A DNA stretch of 64,000 bases. It comes from Paraburkholderia sp. IMGN_8. Lineage in GTDB: Bacteria > Pseudomonadota > Gammaproteobacteria > Burkholderiales > Burkholderiaceae. Shown here piece by piece: positions 44,022 through 52,343 of this stretch (position 1 is its first letter; the number at the start of each line of letters is the position of its first letter). The stretch spans positions 3,038,001 through 3,102,000 of the forward strand of contig NZ_CP150901.1 of the NCBI RefSeq assembly GCF_038050405.1, in the 5' to 3' direction. The notes below the pieces were generated by a model. It was not told the DNA's origin. It saw only the letters and a list, made by a program, of their open reading frames with translations, and ran no database searches. Made by a program: the position numbers and the translations under genes.

Positions 44022-45548
44022 ATGAGTCGTAACGACGAACTTGTCGGCCAAAGCGCTATGGAATTGCGGCGGATGATCGGCGCCAAGGAGATCTCGCCGG
44101 TCGAGCTGCTGGATGCGTGCATCGAACGGATCGAGGCGATCAATCCCGCCGTGAATGCCGTGACGGCAACGGCTTACCCCGAAGCCAGGAAAGCCGCGAA
44201 GGAAGCGGAAAGGCAGGTTCTCGACGGCGCGCCGCTCGGCTTGCTGCATGGCTTGCCGCTCGGCGTGAAGGATCTCGAAGATACAGCGGGTCTGCTCACC
44301 ACCTATGGCTCGCCGATGTCGCGCGGCAACGTGCCCACGCGAGACGTCGTACTGGTCGAGCGCCTGCGTGCAGCAGGCGCGATCCTGACCGCCAAGACCA
44401 ATGTTCCTGAACTGGGTGCGGGCGCGAACACGCGCAACCCGGTGTGGGGCGCGACCGGCAATCCGTTCAATCCGGAACTGAATGCGGGCGGGTCGTCAGG
44501 TGGCTCAGCGGCGGCGCTCGCGTGCGACATGCTGCCCGTCTGCACCGGATCCGACACGGGCGGCTCGCTGCGGATACCTGCATCGAAGTGCGGCGTGGTC
44601 GGGTTCCGGCCATCACCCGGACTGGTGCCGAACTCACGCAGATTGCTGGGATGGACGCCGATCTCGGTAGTGGGTCCGATGGGCCGAACCGTCGCCGAGG
44701 CCTGCTTGCAGCTTGCCGCGACAGCCGGTGTTTCGGCGGGCGATCCGCTGACCTGGCCGCTCGATCCGTTGAGTTTTGCGTTGCCTGCCGCCATCGATCT
44801 GAGCACGCTGCGCGTGGGCTGGACCGAAGACTTCGACAGTTGCGACGTCGATCAGGACATCAGGCAAGTCTTTCGCGAGCGCATGGCGGCACTCAAGCCG
44901 ATGTTCCATACCTGCGAGGAAGTGAGCTTCGATCTGGGCGACGTGCACCGCTGCTTCGACGTCATTCGCGCCGAGAGTTTTGTCGCGGGATTGCGCGATG
45001 CCTACATGCGCGATCCGAGCCGGCTCGGACCGAATACACGAGCCAACTATGAACTTGGCGCAAGCATGAGCCTTGCGGACAGCGCATGGGCGCAGGCCGA
45101 GCAGACGCGCATCTTCAAGAAATTTCAGCGCGCGTTCGAACACTACGATGTGATTCTTTCACCAACCACGCCGGTCTCGCCGTTTCCGTGGCAGCAACTC
45201 TACGCCGAGCGGATCGACGGACGCGAGCAGGAAAATTACTATCGATGGCTCGCGCTGACTTATGTGGTCACGCTGACCACGCACCCGGCGATTTCACTGC
45301 CGTGTGGCGTCGATCGCGCCGGCATGCCGTTCGGATTGCAGATTATCGGGCCGTTTCAAGGCGACCGGAAAACGCTCGCCGTCGCGCATGCTCTGGAACA
45401 GGCCTTCGAACCCTCTCCCGTGTTGCGTCGGCCACGGCCGGATTTGTCGAAGCTCACTCACGCGAATCCTTCGCTGACCTCCATTGTTACGGCGCCGCCT
45501 CTCTTCAATCAAGCCGGCGACAGCCATGCTGGCACCTCAACGGTCTAG
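44022..45548 (+). CDS. Amidase signature family hydrolase
   Basis: 508 residues, normal for the family. The Ser-cisSer-Lys machinery is visible: Lys83 in LPLGVKDLEDTAG, cis-Ser near 158 in NAGGSSGGSAAALACD, and nucleophile Ser182 in CTGSDTGGSLRIPASKCGVV. The C-terminal domain carries HPAISLPCGVDRAGMPFGLQ. It cleaves a carboxamide to acid plus amine or ammonia in the cytoplasm. Placement between an MHS importer and a DadA-like dehydrogenase suggests release of an amino acid that is then oxidised. Confidence 0.95.
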   Translation: MSRNDELVGQSAMELRRMIGAKEISPVELLDACIERIEAINPAVNAVTATAYPEARKAAKEAERQVLDGAPLGLLHGLPLGVKDLEDTAGLLTTYGSPMSRGNVPTRDVVLVERLRAAGAILTAKTNVPELGAGANTRNPVWGATGNPFNPELNAGGSSGGSAAALACDMLPVCTGSDTGGSLRIPASKCGVVGFRPSPGLVPNSRRLLGWTPISVVGPMGRTVAEACLQLAATAGVSAGDPLTWPLDPLSFALPAAIDLSTLRVGWTEDFDSCDVDQDIRQVFRERMAALKPMFHTCEEVSFDLGDVHRCFDVIRAESFVAGLRDAYMRDPSRLGPNTRANYELGASMSLADSAWAQAEQTRIFKKFQRAFEHYDVILSPTTPVSPFPWQQLYAERIDGREQENYYRWLALTYVVTLTTHPAISLPCGVDRAGMPFGLQIIGPFQGDRKTLAVAHALEQAFEPSPVLRRPRPDLSKLTHANPSLTSIVTAPPLFNQAGDSHAGTSTV

Positions 45549-45567
45549 GAACGTGACCGGGAGCCCA

Positions 45568-46800
45568 ATGAAATTCGATACCGTCGTACTCGGCGCGGGT
45601 ATTGTGGGTGTGTCAGTCGCCGTGCATCTTCAGAAACGCGGCCGCAAGGTGGCCCTCGTGGACCGCAAGCTGCCAGGCAACGAGACCTCGTTTGGCAACG
45701 CCGGGTTGATTCAGCGTGAAGGCGTCTATCCGTATGCATTTCCGCGCGACCTCGGCACCTTGCTACGCTATGCGCGTAACGAATCGCCCGACGTCCGCTA
45801 TCACGCCAATGCCGTGCTCAAGGTAGCGCCATTCCTGTGGCAATACTGGCGCAATTCACACCCGGCGAAGCATGCGGCTATCGCACGGTCTTACTCGACG
45901 TTGATCGAGCACTGTGTGAGCGAGCACCGGGCGCTGGCGGCCGAGGCAGGCGCCGGCGAATTGTTGCGTCCCATCGGATGGATGAAAGTCTTTCGCACCG
46001 CGGCGAAGCAGGACGCGGAAACAAGGCTCGCCGAACAATGGCGTCAGGAATATGGTGTGGCGTTCGAGTCGCTCGATGCAACCCGCTTGCGGCAGGCCGA
46101 ACCCGACCTCGATACCGCTTTGCTGGGCGGATTGCGCTATACCGAATCGGACTCCGTCAGCGATCCCAATGCGCTCGTCACTGCTTACGCGAAGTATTTC
46201 GAGCAGCTTGGCGGACGCTTTTTTTTCGGCGATGCCAACTCGCTTCGTCCTCTTTGGGAAGTCGATACGGACGAGGGGACGATCACGGCTTCGGAGGCGG
46301 TGATCGCTTTGGGGCCGTGGTCGGATCAAGCGAGTTCGCGACTCGGGTATCGTCTGCCGCTTTCCGTCAAACGCGGCTATCACATGCACTACGCCCCGCG
46401 AGGGGAGGCGCGCCTGAATCATCCCGTGCTGGATGTCGAAAATGGCTACCTGCTCGCACCCATGAGGCAAGGAATCCGGCTGACCACGGGCGCTGAAATC
46501 GCCGAGTGCGATGCACCCAAGACACCTACGCAACTCGCTGCTGTGGAACCGATCGCGCGCAAGCTGTTTCCATTGGGCGAGCGTCTCGACGACGAACCGT
46601 GGATGGGCCGTCGTCCCTGTACGTCCGACATGATGCCGATTATCGGACCGGCGGGGAATCACAAGAATCTGTGGTTTGCTTTCGGGCACGCTCATCACGG
46701 ACTGACGCTCGGCCCCGTGACGGGCCGGCTGATCGCCGAAATGATGACCGGCGAGCAGACGATTGTTGACGCTCACCCGTTCAGGGTGGATCGGTTTTAG
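45568..46800 (+). CDS. FAD-dependent D-amino-acid dehydrogenase-like protein (DadA/DAO family)
   Basis: 410 residues from the ATG at 45568, 19 bp after the amidase gene. FDTVVLGAGIVGVSVAVHLQ is the Rossmann motif; ETSFGNAGLIQREGVYPYAF is the DadA-type second block. Further family text: LGGLRYTESDSVSDPNALVT, GYHMHYAPRGEARLNHPVLD, WMGRRPCTSDMMPIIGPAGN and WFAFGHAHHGLTLGPVTGRL. It should oxidatively deaminate a D-amino acid or N-substituted amino acid, passing electrons to the respiratory chain. It is the last gene of the operon. Confidence 0.92.
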   Translation: MKFDTVVLGAGIVGVSVAVHLQKRGRKVALVDRKLPGNETSFGNAGLIQREGVYPYAFPRDLGTLLRYARNESPDVRYHANAVLKVAPFLWQYWRNSHPAKHAAIARSYSTLIEHCVSEHRALAAEAGAGELLRPIGWMKVFRTAAKQDAETRLAEQWRQEYGVAFESLDATRLRQAEPDLDTALLGGLRYTESDSVSDPNALVTAYAKYFEQLGGRFFFGDANSLRPLWEVDTDEGTITASEAVIALGPWSDQASSRLGYRLPLSVKRGYHMHYAPRGEARLNHPVLDVENGYLLAPMRQGIRLTTGAEIAECDAPKTPTQLAAVEPIARKLFPLGERLDDEPWMGRRPCTSDMMPIIGPAGNHKNLWFAFGHAHHGLTLGPVTGRLIAEMMTGEQTIVDAHPFRVDRF

Positions 46801-46867
46801 CGGCCTTTTCCAGCGGCGCTCTGCAAAGCAGATAACGCAGCGGCACATGCAAGGTCGGCACTTCCTT

Positions 46868-47236
46868 TTATCCCGCCGACTTGCCGAAGAGGGAAAAATG
46901 TTTGGACGGTTTGCGCGGCACGTCATCGCCGATCTGACCGAACTCGATCGGAAAACGCACGTAGAAAACGTGCACGTTTTCCGCGCGCACAAGGTCCAGT
47001 AGCCGCTCGGCCTCCTCTTCGGTCACGGCAAGAATGATCTGCAACGGCTGGTCGGCAAGCTTGAACATATGCGCCGCGTGATGCACGCCCGCGTGACCGA
47101 TGCCTTCGGCGCAGTTGATAACTGTCGCGCCTTGAATGCCCAACTGGCGAACCTCATGCAACAACCATTCGCATACGGTCTGATGGCCGTGCTTCCGGTT
47201 CTGCTCGGTATAGAACGTCAGTTGATAGCCTTGCAT
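46868..47236 (-). CDS. DUF190 family protein
   Basis: 122 residues of the PII-like DUF190 family: YQLTFYTEQNRKHGHQTVCE, LGIQGATVINCAEGIGHAGV, ADQPLQIILAVTEEEAERLL and a final strand ENVHVFYVRFPIEF. The ferredoxin-like fold resembles PII signal proteins. It is followed upstream by a second DUF190 gene on the same strand (147-bp gap). DUF190 genes usually accompany crcB (fluoride channel), but no crcB is in the window. The C-terminal tail (KPSKHFSLFGKSAG) is an extension beyond the core. Confidence 0.9.
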   Translation of the reverse strand: MQGYQLTFYTEQNRKHGHQTVCEWLLHEVRQLGIQGATVINCAEGIGHAGVHHAAHMFKLADQPLQIILAVTEEEAERLLDLVRAENVHVFYVRFPIEFGQIGDDVPRKPSKHFSLFGKSAG

Positions 47237-47383
47237 CGCCCGCCCCCACCTTCGCGGCGCCTCGCGGCGCAGTCATCGCCCCACCTGATTGATTCTAGTT
47301 CACGGAGGACCGCGAAGCGCGATTGTGCGGCGCAATACGATCGGTACGAGTGCTTCAGTGCAGCCGGATGCCGTTGAGGTCCA

Positions 47384-47713
47384 CTACTTCGCCCCCTCCG
47401 CTCCAAGCATTTCGTATTCGACGGGACAGCGCGTATAGAAGAGTTGAATACCTCCGCGCTTGAGGCTGCCGAGCAGCGCATCGATGTGCGCGTCGTCGGC
47501 GGCAATCATGACCGCAACCGGCTGGTCGACCAGTTCAAAGAAGCGCGCCGCGTGATACTTGCCGCGTGCGTCAATGGCTTCGGCCGCTTCAATGACCGTC
47601 GCACCCTGAATGCCGGCCTTCTTCGCCTCGTCCACGATCCAGTCGGCCACCGACATATGATTTTTCCGGTGGCTCTGGTTGGCCGCAAACACCGTCAGAT
47701 GACTGCCTTTCAT
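47384..47713 (-). CDS. DUF190 family protein (second copy)
   Basis: 109 residues from the ATG at 47713 (MKGSHLTVFAANQSHRKNHM) with GGAGGTCCTC upstream, better placed than an in-frame start at 47773. Conserved blocks: VADWIVDEAKKAGIQGATVI, DARGKYHAARFFELVDQPVA, MIAADDAHIDALLGSLKRGG, IQLFYTRCPVEYEML. It shares the GIQGATVI core with the neighbouring copy but has diverged widely elsewhere, so the pair is an old duplication or two subfamilies that may form a heteromer. Confidence 0.9.
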   Translation of the reverse strand: MKGSHLTVFAANQSHRKNHMSVADWIVDEAKKAGIQGATVIEAAEAIDARGKYHAARFFELVDQPVAVMIAADDAHIDALLGSLKRGGIQLFYTRCPVEYEMLGAEGAK

Positions 47714-47810
47714 GAGGACCTCCGCCTGGCCCGGGAAAAACGCCAGGTATCGCTCGCTGTGCGTTCTGGCCAAAGTGTACGGGCCAGCGCACGAGGGGGC
47801 GATATGCAGC

Positions 47811-48290
47811 TTAATTGGCCCACCCAGTCAAATCAAGTTCCATAAATATGGTTCCTGCGACCGGGTTGAACGTGTAGGCAGCAACAGCCTTGAAACCCAG
47901 TGACACGTAGAGCTGCTGCGCCGCTTGCATGCTGGGAAGGGTATCGAGAACGATACGCGCATAGCCGGCCTCTTTCGCGATTCGACAGATGGATTCACCT
48001 AACCGCCGTCCAAGCTGTTGGCCACGTCCGGCGGGTCGTACATAGAGGCGCTTCATTTCGCAAGTCGTTGCATCTAGCGGGCGCATCGCCACACAGCCGA
48101 CGACGTGCCCATTGCTCGAAGCGAGAAGAATTCGACCTTGGGGCTCGGCGTACCTTCCGGGCAGATCGGCCAGTTCTGCCTCAAAATTCTGGAAACATAG
48201 ATCGATACCGAGGCCGTCCGCGTATTCGCGGAAGATCTCCCGAACAATGTCAAGGTGCTGCGGGAATCCGGCTGTTTCAATTTCAATCAT
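47811..48290 (-). CDS. GNAT-family N-acetyltransferase
   Basis: 159 residues from the ATG at 48290 (MIEIETAGFPQHLDIVREIF). GNAT core: GRILLASSNGHVVGCVAMRP, CEMKRLYVRPAGRGQQLGRR (motif A with R/Q-x-x-G-x-G/A, acetyl-CoA pyrophosphate loop), YARIVLDTLPSMQAAQQLYV and SLGFKAVAAYTFNPVAGTIF. It transfers an acetyl group to an unknown small molecule or protein amine. It is divergent from the uncharacterised gene at 48339 with only about 48 bp between starts. Confidence 0.92.
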   Translation of the reverse strand: MIEIETAGFPQHLDIVREIFREYADGLGIDLCFQNFEAELADLPGRYAEPQGRILLASSNGHVVGCVAMRPLDATTCEMKRLYVRPAGRGQQLGRRLGESICRIAKEAGYARIVLDTLPSMQAAQQLYVSLGFKAVAAYTFNPVAGTIFMELDLTGWAN

Positions 48291-48338
48291 GTTGAAAATA
48301 TCCGCTAATGTACAAACGAGTCGAAGCACGAGGTGAAC

Positions 48339-48764
48339 ATGAACGACACATGGCTATTCCAGATCAGGATCAGCGTCTCGGCCGAGCTTGCAGCCAGCTT
48401 GCGCGACGACCCAACGTGTACGGTACACGACCCGCTTCACGATGTTATGCGAAGACACAATGCATCCGTGAAGTGCCAGTTCGACGCTTTCGCCGACTAC
48501 GTTAGCGAAGCTCAACGACTCGGCACGGAAAAGTATCCGCTGTATCAATGGACCAAAGACACGATTGAGAACCCGGAGAAAAAGGCCAAGTACCTGCAGT
48601 CCTTCACTGTCTATGTAGACGGCAAGGAAGTCTACGGCAAAGACATTGCCGACTTACTGCAAGCGGAGCTATCCGCGCTAATCGGCAACGCTGGAATCAG
48701 AAGCGTCATCAGGTTCGACACTAACCCGGCGAACAACCCGCAACCACCTGCGCGCGGGCAGTAA
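48339..48764 (+). CDS. Uncharacterised small protein
   Basis: 141 residues from the ATG at 48339; a GTG two codons upstream is a possible alternative. GAGG sits close in front. I recognise no family. The protein is soluble, has alternating beta/alpha text at the start (WLFQIRISVSAELAASLRDD) and a charged helical middle (YQWTKDTIENPEKKAKYLQS) followed by VYVDGKEVYGKDIADLLQAE, which looks like a small alpha-beta fold. Sharing a very short divergent promoter with the GNAT gene suggests shared regulation. Confidence 0.65.
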   Translation: MNDTWLFQIRISVSAELAASLRDDPTCTVHDPLHDVMRRHNASVKCQFDAFADYVSEAQRLGTEKYPLYQWTKDTIENPEKKAKYLQSFTVYVDGKEVYGKDIADLLQAELSALIGNAGIRSVIRFDTNPANNPQPPARGQ

Positions 48765-48945
48765 CACACGTAGTCCCCCGGTTCGCGAAATCAGAGACGG
48801 TCAGCCGGCAGAGCGGCACGTCGTACGTGGAACGTCGCAAAGCGTTGGGCTATCGGGCCGTCGTCGCCAGGCCGATTTCGCACGCTTGCCACGACTTCCC
48901 ATGTGGATCAAGATCAAGTCGCCTCATCAGCAATCAGCTATCCCC

Positions 48946-49149
48946 ATGACAGACAACCCCAACCCCGATTCCGACCCCGACAAACTGAAAGGTCCAAGCG
49001 GCCTGACGATGCGCGAGATCCACGAACAGGTGCAAAAGAGCGTCGAGCGCGACCGGGAAGCACAGGCTGCGCGCCGTTCACTCGCTCCGCCGCAGAGCCG
49101 GTGGCAACGTTGGGTGCGCTACGTGTGGGGCCGCAGCGGACGTCGCTAG
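48946..49149 (+). CDS. Small hypothetical protein
   Basis: 67 residues from the ATG at 48946 (MTDNPNPDSDPDKLKGPSGL). The acidic, disordered N-terminus is followed by a charged helix (REIHEQVQKSVERDREAQAA) and a basic, aromatic tail (RWQRWVRYVWGRSGRR) that could touch a membrane or nucleic acid. No family recognised and no strong ribosome site, so the call rests on codon use and gene-like composition. It stands between unrelated genes. Confidence 0.5.
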   Translation: MTDNPNPDSDPDKLKGPSGLTMREIHEQVQKSVERDREAQAARRSLAPPQSRWQRWVRYVWGRSGRR

Positions 49150-49354
49150 TGTCGGCTGACCAGCGACATCATCATTCGACGCCGCAGCGCGCTCGCGCAG
49201 CCGACTACCCGTTCGGGTGGTGTGCACCTATCTTCGTTCTGTCATTCTGAGTTCGTTCGTCACCGCTTGACTTGCCCAAGATTCGTGCGCAACGGGCGGC
49301 GTGAGGCACGAGTGGTTCGTGTCGCGAACGACCGGAGCAGGCAGGAGAAATCAC

Positions 49355-50293
49355 ATGGAAACCTCAACATCCAGCGGCAATCCGTTACAGGATCTCTCCG
49401 ACAATCTGGCGGCAATCGTCGAGCGGGTCGGGCAGAGCGTGGTTGCGGTACACGGACGGCATCGCATTCCGTCAAGCGGGGTAATCTGGCGGCATGGTGT
49501 TGTCGTCACGGCTGCACACACGCTCAGACGCGCGGAAGGAATCGACGTCACGCTGGCCGACGGCCGTACGGTCCCCGCAGTCCTCGCGGGCCGGGATACC
49601 GGCACCGACGTTGCCGTGCTGAAACTGGACGGCGTGGACCTGGACCCAGTCGAGTCCGGCGATGCCCGCTCGCTCAAGGCAGGCCATTTTGTACTCGCGG
49701 TCGCGCGAGGAGACGGATTTGGCACCAGTGCCGATTTTGGCGTGATCGGCAATGCAGGCGGTCCCTGGCGCACCTGGAGGGGCGGTCAGCTCGATGCGTT
49801 CGTGCGGCTCGATGGCGGCCTGCGTCCGGGTTTCTCCGGCGCCGCCCTCGCGGATGTGCGCGGGCAGGTCATGGGCATTTGCACGTCGGCGCTTGCACGT
49901 GGCGCGGGCATGGTGATCCCCGGGGTGACCGTGGAGCGCGTCACCGAGGAATTACTGGCTAAAGGGCGCGTCTCGCGAGGCTACCTCGGCATCGGCACGC
50001 AGCAAGTGAACCTGTCGGATGCGTGGGTCGAGAAAATGAGCCTGTCTTCCAACCATGGATTGCTGGTCAATTCACTCGCGCCGGGCGGTCCTGCGGAGCA
50101 AGCGGGCGTGCTGCTGGGCGATGTGCTGATCGAACTGGACGGCAAGCCTTGCCGCGATGTGGACGACGTGCACACTGCGCTTGGTTCCGGGAGCATCGGA
50201 CAACAGTTGAAGATCGCGCTGATCCGGGGCGGCGAACGCGCCGAGTGTTCGGTCACCGTGGGTGAACGCCCGCAACGGGATTCGTGCCGGTGA
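49355..50293 (+). CDS. HtrA-like serine protease with PDZ domain
   Basis: 312 residues from the ATG at 49355, with CAGGAG in front. Chymotrypsin-like domain (about 20-195) with His55 (VVVTAAHTLRR), Asp85 (DTGTDVAVLKLD) and Ser161 (LRPGFSGAALADVRG) in the S1C order; the GNSGG of DegP is replaced by GFSGA, but the serine remains. A PDZ domain follows (GYLGIGTQQVNLSD, LLVNSLAPGGPAEQAGVLLG, DVLIELDGKPCRDVDDVHTA). No signal peptide is visible, so it is either cytoplasmic or exported by another route, unusual for the family. The response-regulator gene begins 18 bp downstream. Confidence 0.88.
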   Translation: METSTSSGNPLQDLSDNLAAIVERVGQSVVAVHGRHRIPSSGVIWRHGVVVTAAHTLRRAEGIDVTLADGRTVPAVLAGRDTGTDVAVLKLDGVDLDPVESGDARSLKAGHFVLAVARGDGFGTSADFGVIGNAGGPWRTWRGGQLDAFVRLDGGLRPGFSGAALADVRGQVMGICTSALARGAGMVIPGVTVERVTEELLAKGRVSRGYLGIGTQQVNLSDAWVEKMSLSSNHGLLVNSLAPGGPAEQAGVLLGDVLIELDGKPCRDVDDVHTALGSGSIGQQLKIALIRGGERAECSVTVGERPQRDSCR

Positions 50294-50311
50294 AGTCCAG
50301 GAACCGGTCAA

Positions 50312-50980
50312 ATGTCGGATGGACAGATGGCACAGATGGGCTCAGTCCGGGTCGCGATCATTGCTGATTCGCCGCAGGTGCGCGCAAACCTGCAAGCGCT
50401 CGTCGAGGCGAGTCCGGCACTCACATTCTCCGGCAGCGCAGCCGACGCCAGCATGCTCGCCGACAATCTTGCCGGTTCAGTCCCGGATGTGATCGTGATC
50501 GATGTGGAACCCGGAGCAAGCGACGCACCCAAAGCCGGATTCGACTTAGAGCACACGTCATCGGCGCTCGTCATGCTGACCGACGAGGCGGACAGCGAGT
50601 GGATCCTTGAAGCTTTGCCGGGCGATGCGGCGGCGATTCTGCCGCGGAACGCGTTGCCTGGCGAGATCGTCGCCTCCATCGAAGCGGTGGCCGCGGGCCT
50701 TTACGTACTCTCGCCGGATATCCTCGGGCGATTGCTCGGTGCACGGACACCGCCGCGGCAGGCGGCGTCCGGTGCGCCCTTCGAAACCCTGACGTCACGC
50801 GAGATCGAAGTACTGACGATGCTCGCCGAGGGGCTCGGCAACAAGGATATCGCGCGGCAGCTCGATATCTCGGACAACACCGTGAAATTCCACCTTGCCT
50901 CCATTTTCGGCAAGCTGGGCGCGACCAACCGCACCGAAGCGGTGATGCTCGGCATGCGGCACGGATTCATCATGGTGTAG
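50312..50980 (+). CDS. LuxR-type response regulator with atypical receiver
   Basis: 222 residues. The C-terminal LuxR/NarL HTH is textbook: FETLTSREIEVLTMLAEGLG, NKDIARQLDISDNTVKFHLA, SIFGKLGATNRTEAVMLGMR. The N-terminal receiver (VRVAIIADSPQVRANLQALV, DVIVIDVEPGASDAPK) keeps the phospho-acceptor Asp in VIVID but has only one of the acidic pair in ADS and has Arg-Asn (ILPRNALP) where the conserved Lys-Asp is expected, so normal phosphorylation is doubtful. No histidine kinase is nearby. It is co-transcribed with the HtrA-like protease and may regulate it. Confidence 0.9.
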   Translation: MSDGQMAQMGSVRVAIIADSPQVRANLQALVEASPALTFSGSAADASMLADNLAGSVPDVIVIDVEPGASDAPKAGFDLEHTSSALVMLTDEADSEWILEALPGDAAAILPRNALPGEIVASIEAVAAGLYVLSPDILGRLLGARTPPRQAASGAPFETLTSREIEVLTMLAEGLGNKDIARQLDISDNTVKFHLASIFGKLGATNRTEAVMLGMRHGFIMV

Positions 50981-50988
50981 CGCGTCGT

Positions 50989-51075
50989 TTATTTGCCCAG
51001 CCACTTCGCGCTCAATTGCGCATATTCGCCATTGGCTTTGCTCAAGTGCAGCCACGGGTCGACAAAGCGTTTGAA
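50989..51075 (-). pseudogene. C-terminal relic of an amino-acid ABC substrate-binding protein
   Basis: Twenty-eight codons and a stop on the minus strand read FKRFVDPWLHLSKANGEYAQ then LSAKWLGK, the last helix of family-3 amino-acid-binding proteins, which commonly end with a helix of the form FVDxWLHLxKANG...AKWLG. Text upstream of 51075 on this strand no longer matches. It is a deletion relic lying between the response regulator and the FMN dehydrogenase. Confidence 0.68.
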
Positions 51076-51156
51076 TTTTTCCCAGGAATTCCCAGAATAC
51101 CGCGCGACTGTCCCGAGCACGTACACTCACCGTTCTTCCCTGCGCTGAGAGAAACC

Positions 51157-52302
51157 GTGCCCGCCATCACCTGCATCGAGGATTTACGCGTGCTTGCCCA
51201 ACGGCGCGTGCCGCGCATGTTCTACGACTATGCCGACAGCGGCTCGTGGACCGAGAGTACCTACCGCGCGAATGAAAGCGACTTCCAGCGCCTGAAGCTG
51301 CGCCAGCGAGTGGCGGTCAACATGGCGGGCCGCAGCACGCGCACGGAGATGGCCGGTCAGGAGGTCGCCATGCCCGTGGCGCTCGCGCCGACGGGGTTGA
51401 CCGGCATGCAACATGCCGACGGCGAAATTCTCGCGGCGCGCGCGGCCGAGAAGTTCGGCGTCCCGTTCACCTTGTCCACGATGAGCATCTGCTCGATCGA
51501 GGACGTTGCCGCCGCGACCAGCAAACCGTTCTGGTTCCAGCTTTATATGATGCGCGACCGCGATTTCATTGTGCGGTTGATCGAGCGGGCGCGCGCGGCT
51601 CGGTGCAGCGCGCTGATGCTGACGCTGGACCTGCAGATCCTCGGTCAACGCCATAAGGACATCAAGAACGGGCTATCTGCGCCGCCCAAACTGACGCCCG
51701 CGAACCTCGTCAATCTGGCGACCAGGCCGCGCTGGTGCCTCGGCATGCTCGGCACCCGGCGGCACACGTTCGGCAACATCGTCGGTCATGCGAAGGGGGT
51801 GGGCGATCTGTCCTCACTGAGCTCGTGGACCGCCGAGCAGTTCGATCCTGCGCTGAGCTGGGCCGACGTCGAGTGGGTCAAGAAGCTGTGGGGCGGCAAA
51901 CTCATTCTGAAAGGCATCATGGATGTCGACGATGCGCGCCTTGCCGCCGACAGCGGCGCCGACGCGTTGATCGTCTCCAATCACGGCGGCCGTCAACTCG
52001 ACGGTGCGCCCTCTTCGATCTCGGCGCTCCCCGAGATCGCACGCGAGGTCGGCTCGCGCATCGAGGTGTGGATGGACGGCGGGATCCGCAGCGGACAGGA
52101 CGTGCTGAAAGCCGTTGCGCTCGGCGCCAAGGGCACGCTGATCGGCCGCAGCTTCCTTTATGGCCTGGGTGCGATGGGAGAGGCGGGTGTCACACAGTGC
52201 CTGCAGATCATCCACAAGGAACTGGACATCACCATGGCCTTTTGCGGCCACACCGACATCCGTCAGGTAGACGAACGGATCCTGTTGCCTGACAGGCGTT
52301 GA
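51157..52302 (+). CDS. FMN-dependent alpha-hydroxy-acid dehydrogenase (LldD-like)
   Basis: 381 residues from a GTG at 51157 preceded by GAGAGAAA; upstream in-frame starts would overlap the relic. TIM-barrel signature: IEDLRVLAQRRVPRMFYDYA with DYADSGSWTESTYRAN, MPVALAPTGLTGMQHADGEI, GVPFTLSTMSICSIEDVAAA, FWFQLYMMRDRDFIVRLIER, the FMN/active-site motif VSNHGGRQLDGAPSSI (catalytic His and Arg) and DGGIRSGQDVLKAVALGAKG. It oxidises L-lactate, mandelate, glycolate or a similar 2-hydroxy acid. Single gene; exact substrate open. Confidence 0.93.
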   Translation: MPAITCIEDLRVLAQRRVPRMFYDYADSGSWTESTYRANESDFQRLKLRQRVAVNMAGRSTRTEMAGQEVAMPVALAPTGLTGMQHADGEILAARAAEKFGVPFTLSTMSICSIEDVAAATSKPFWFQLYMMRDRDFIVRLIERARAARCSALMLTLDLQILGQRHKDIKNGLSAPPKLTPANLVNLATRPRWCLGMLGTRRHTFGNIVGHAKGVGDLSSLSSWTAEQFDPALSWADVEWVKKLWGGKLILKGIMDVDDARLAADSGADALIVSNHGGRQLDGAPSSISALPEIAREVGSRIEVWMDGGIRSGQDVLKAVALGAKGTLIGRSFLYGLGAMGEAGVTQCLQIIHKELDITMAFCGHTDIRQVDERILLPDRR

Positions 52303-52343
52303 AGACCAACGCGGGGTGCCACGCCTCGCGCGGTGGATGGTGT

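Noticed and set aside
47714..47810. Possible fluoride riboswitch upstream of the DUF190 genes
   Set aside because: The conserved crcB motif core was looked for and not found; only an ordinary ribosome site is seen.
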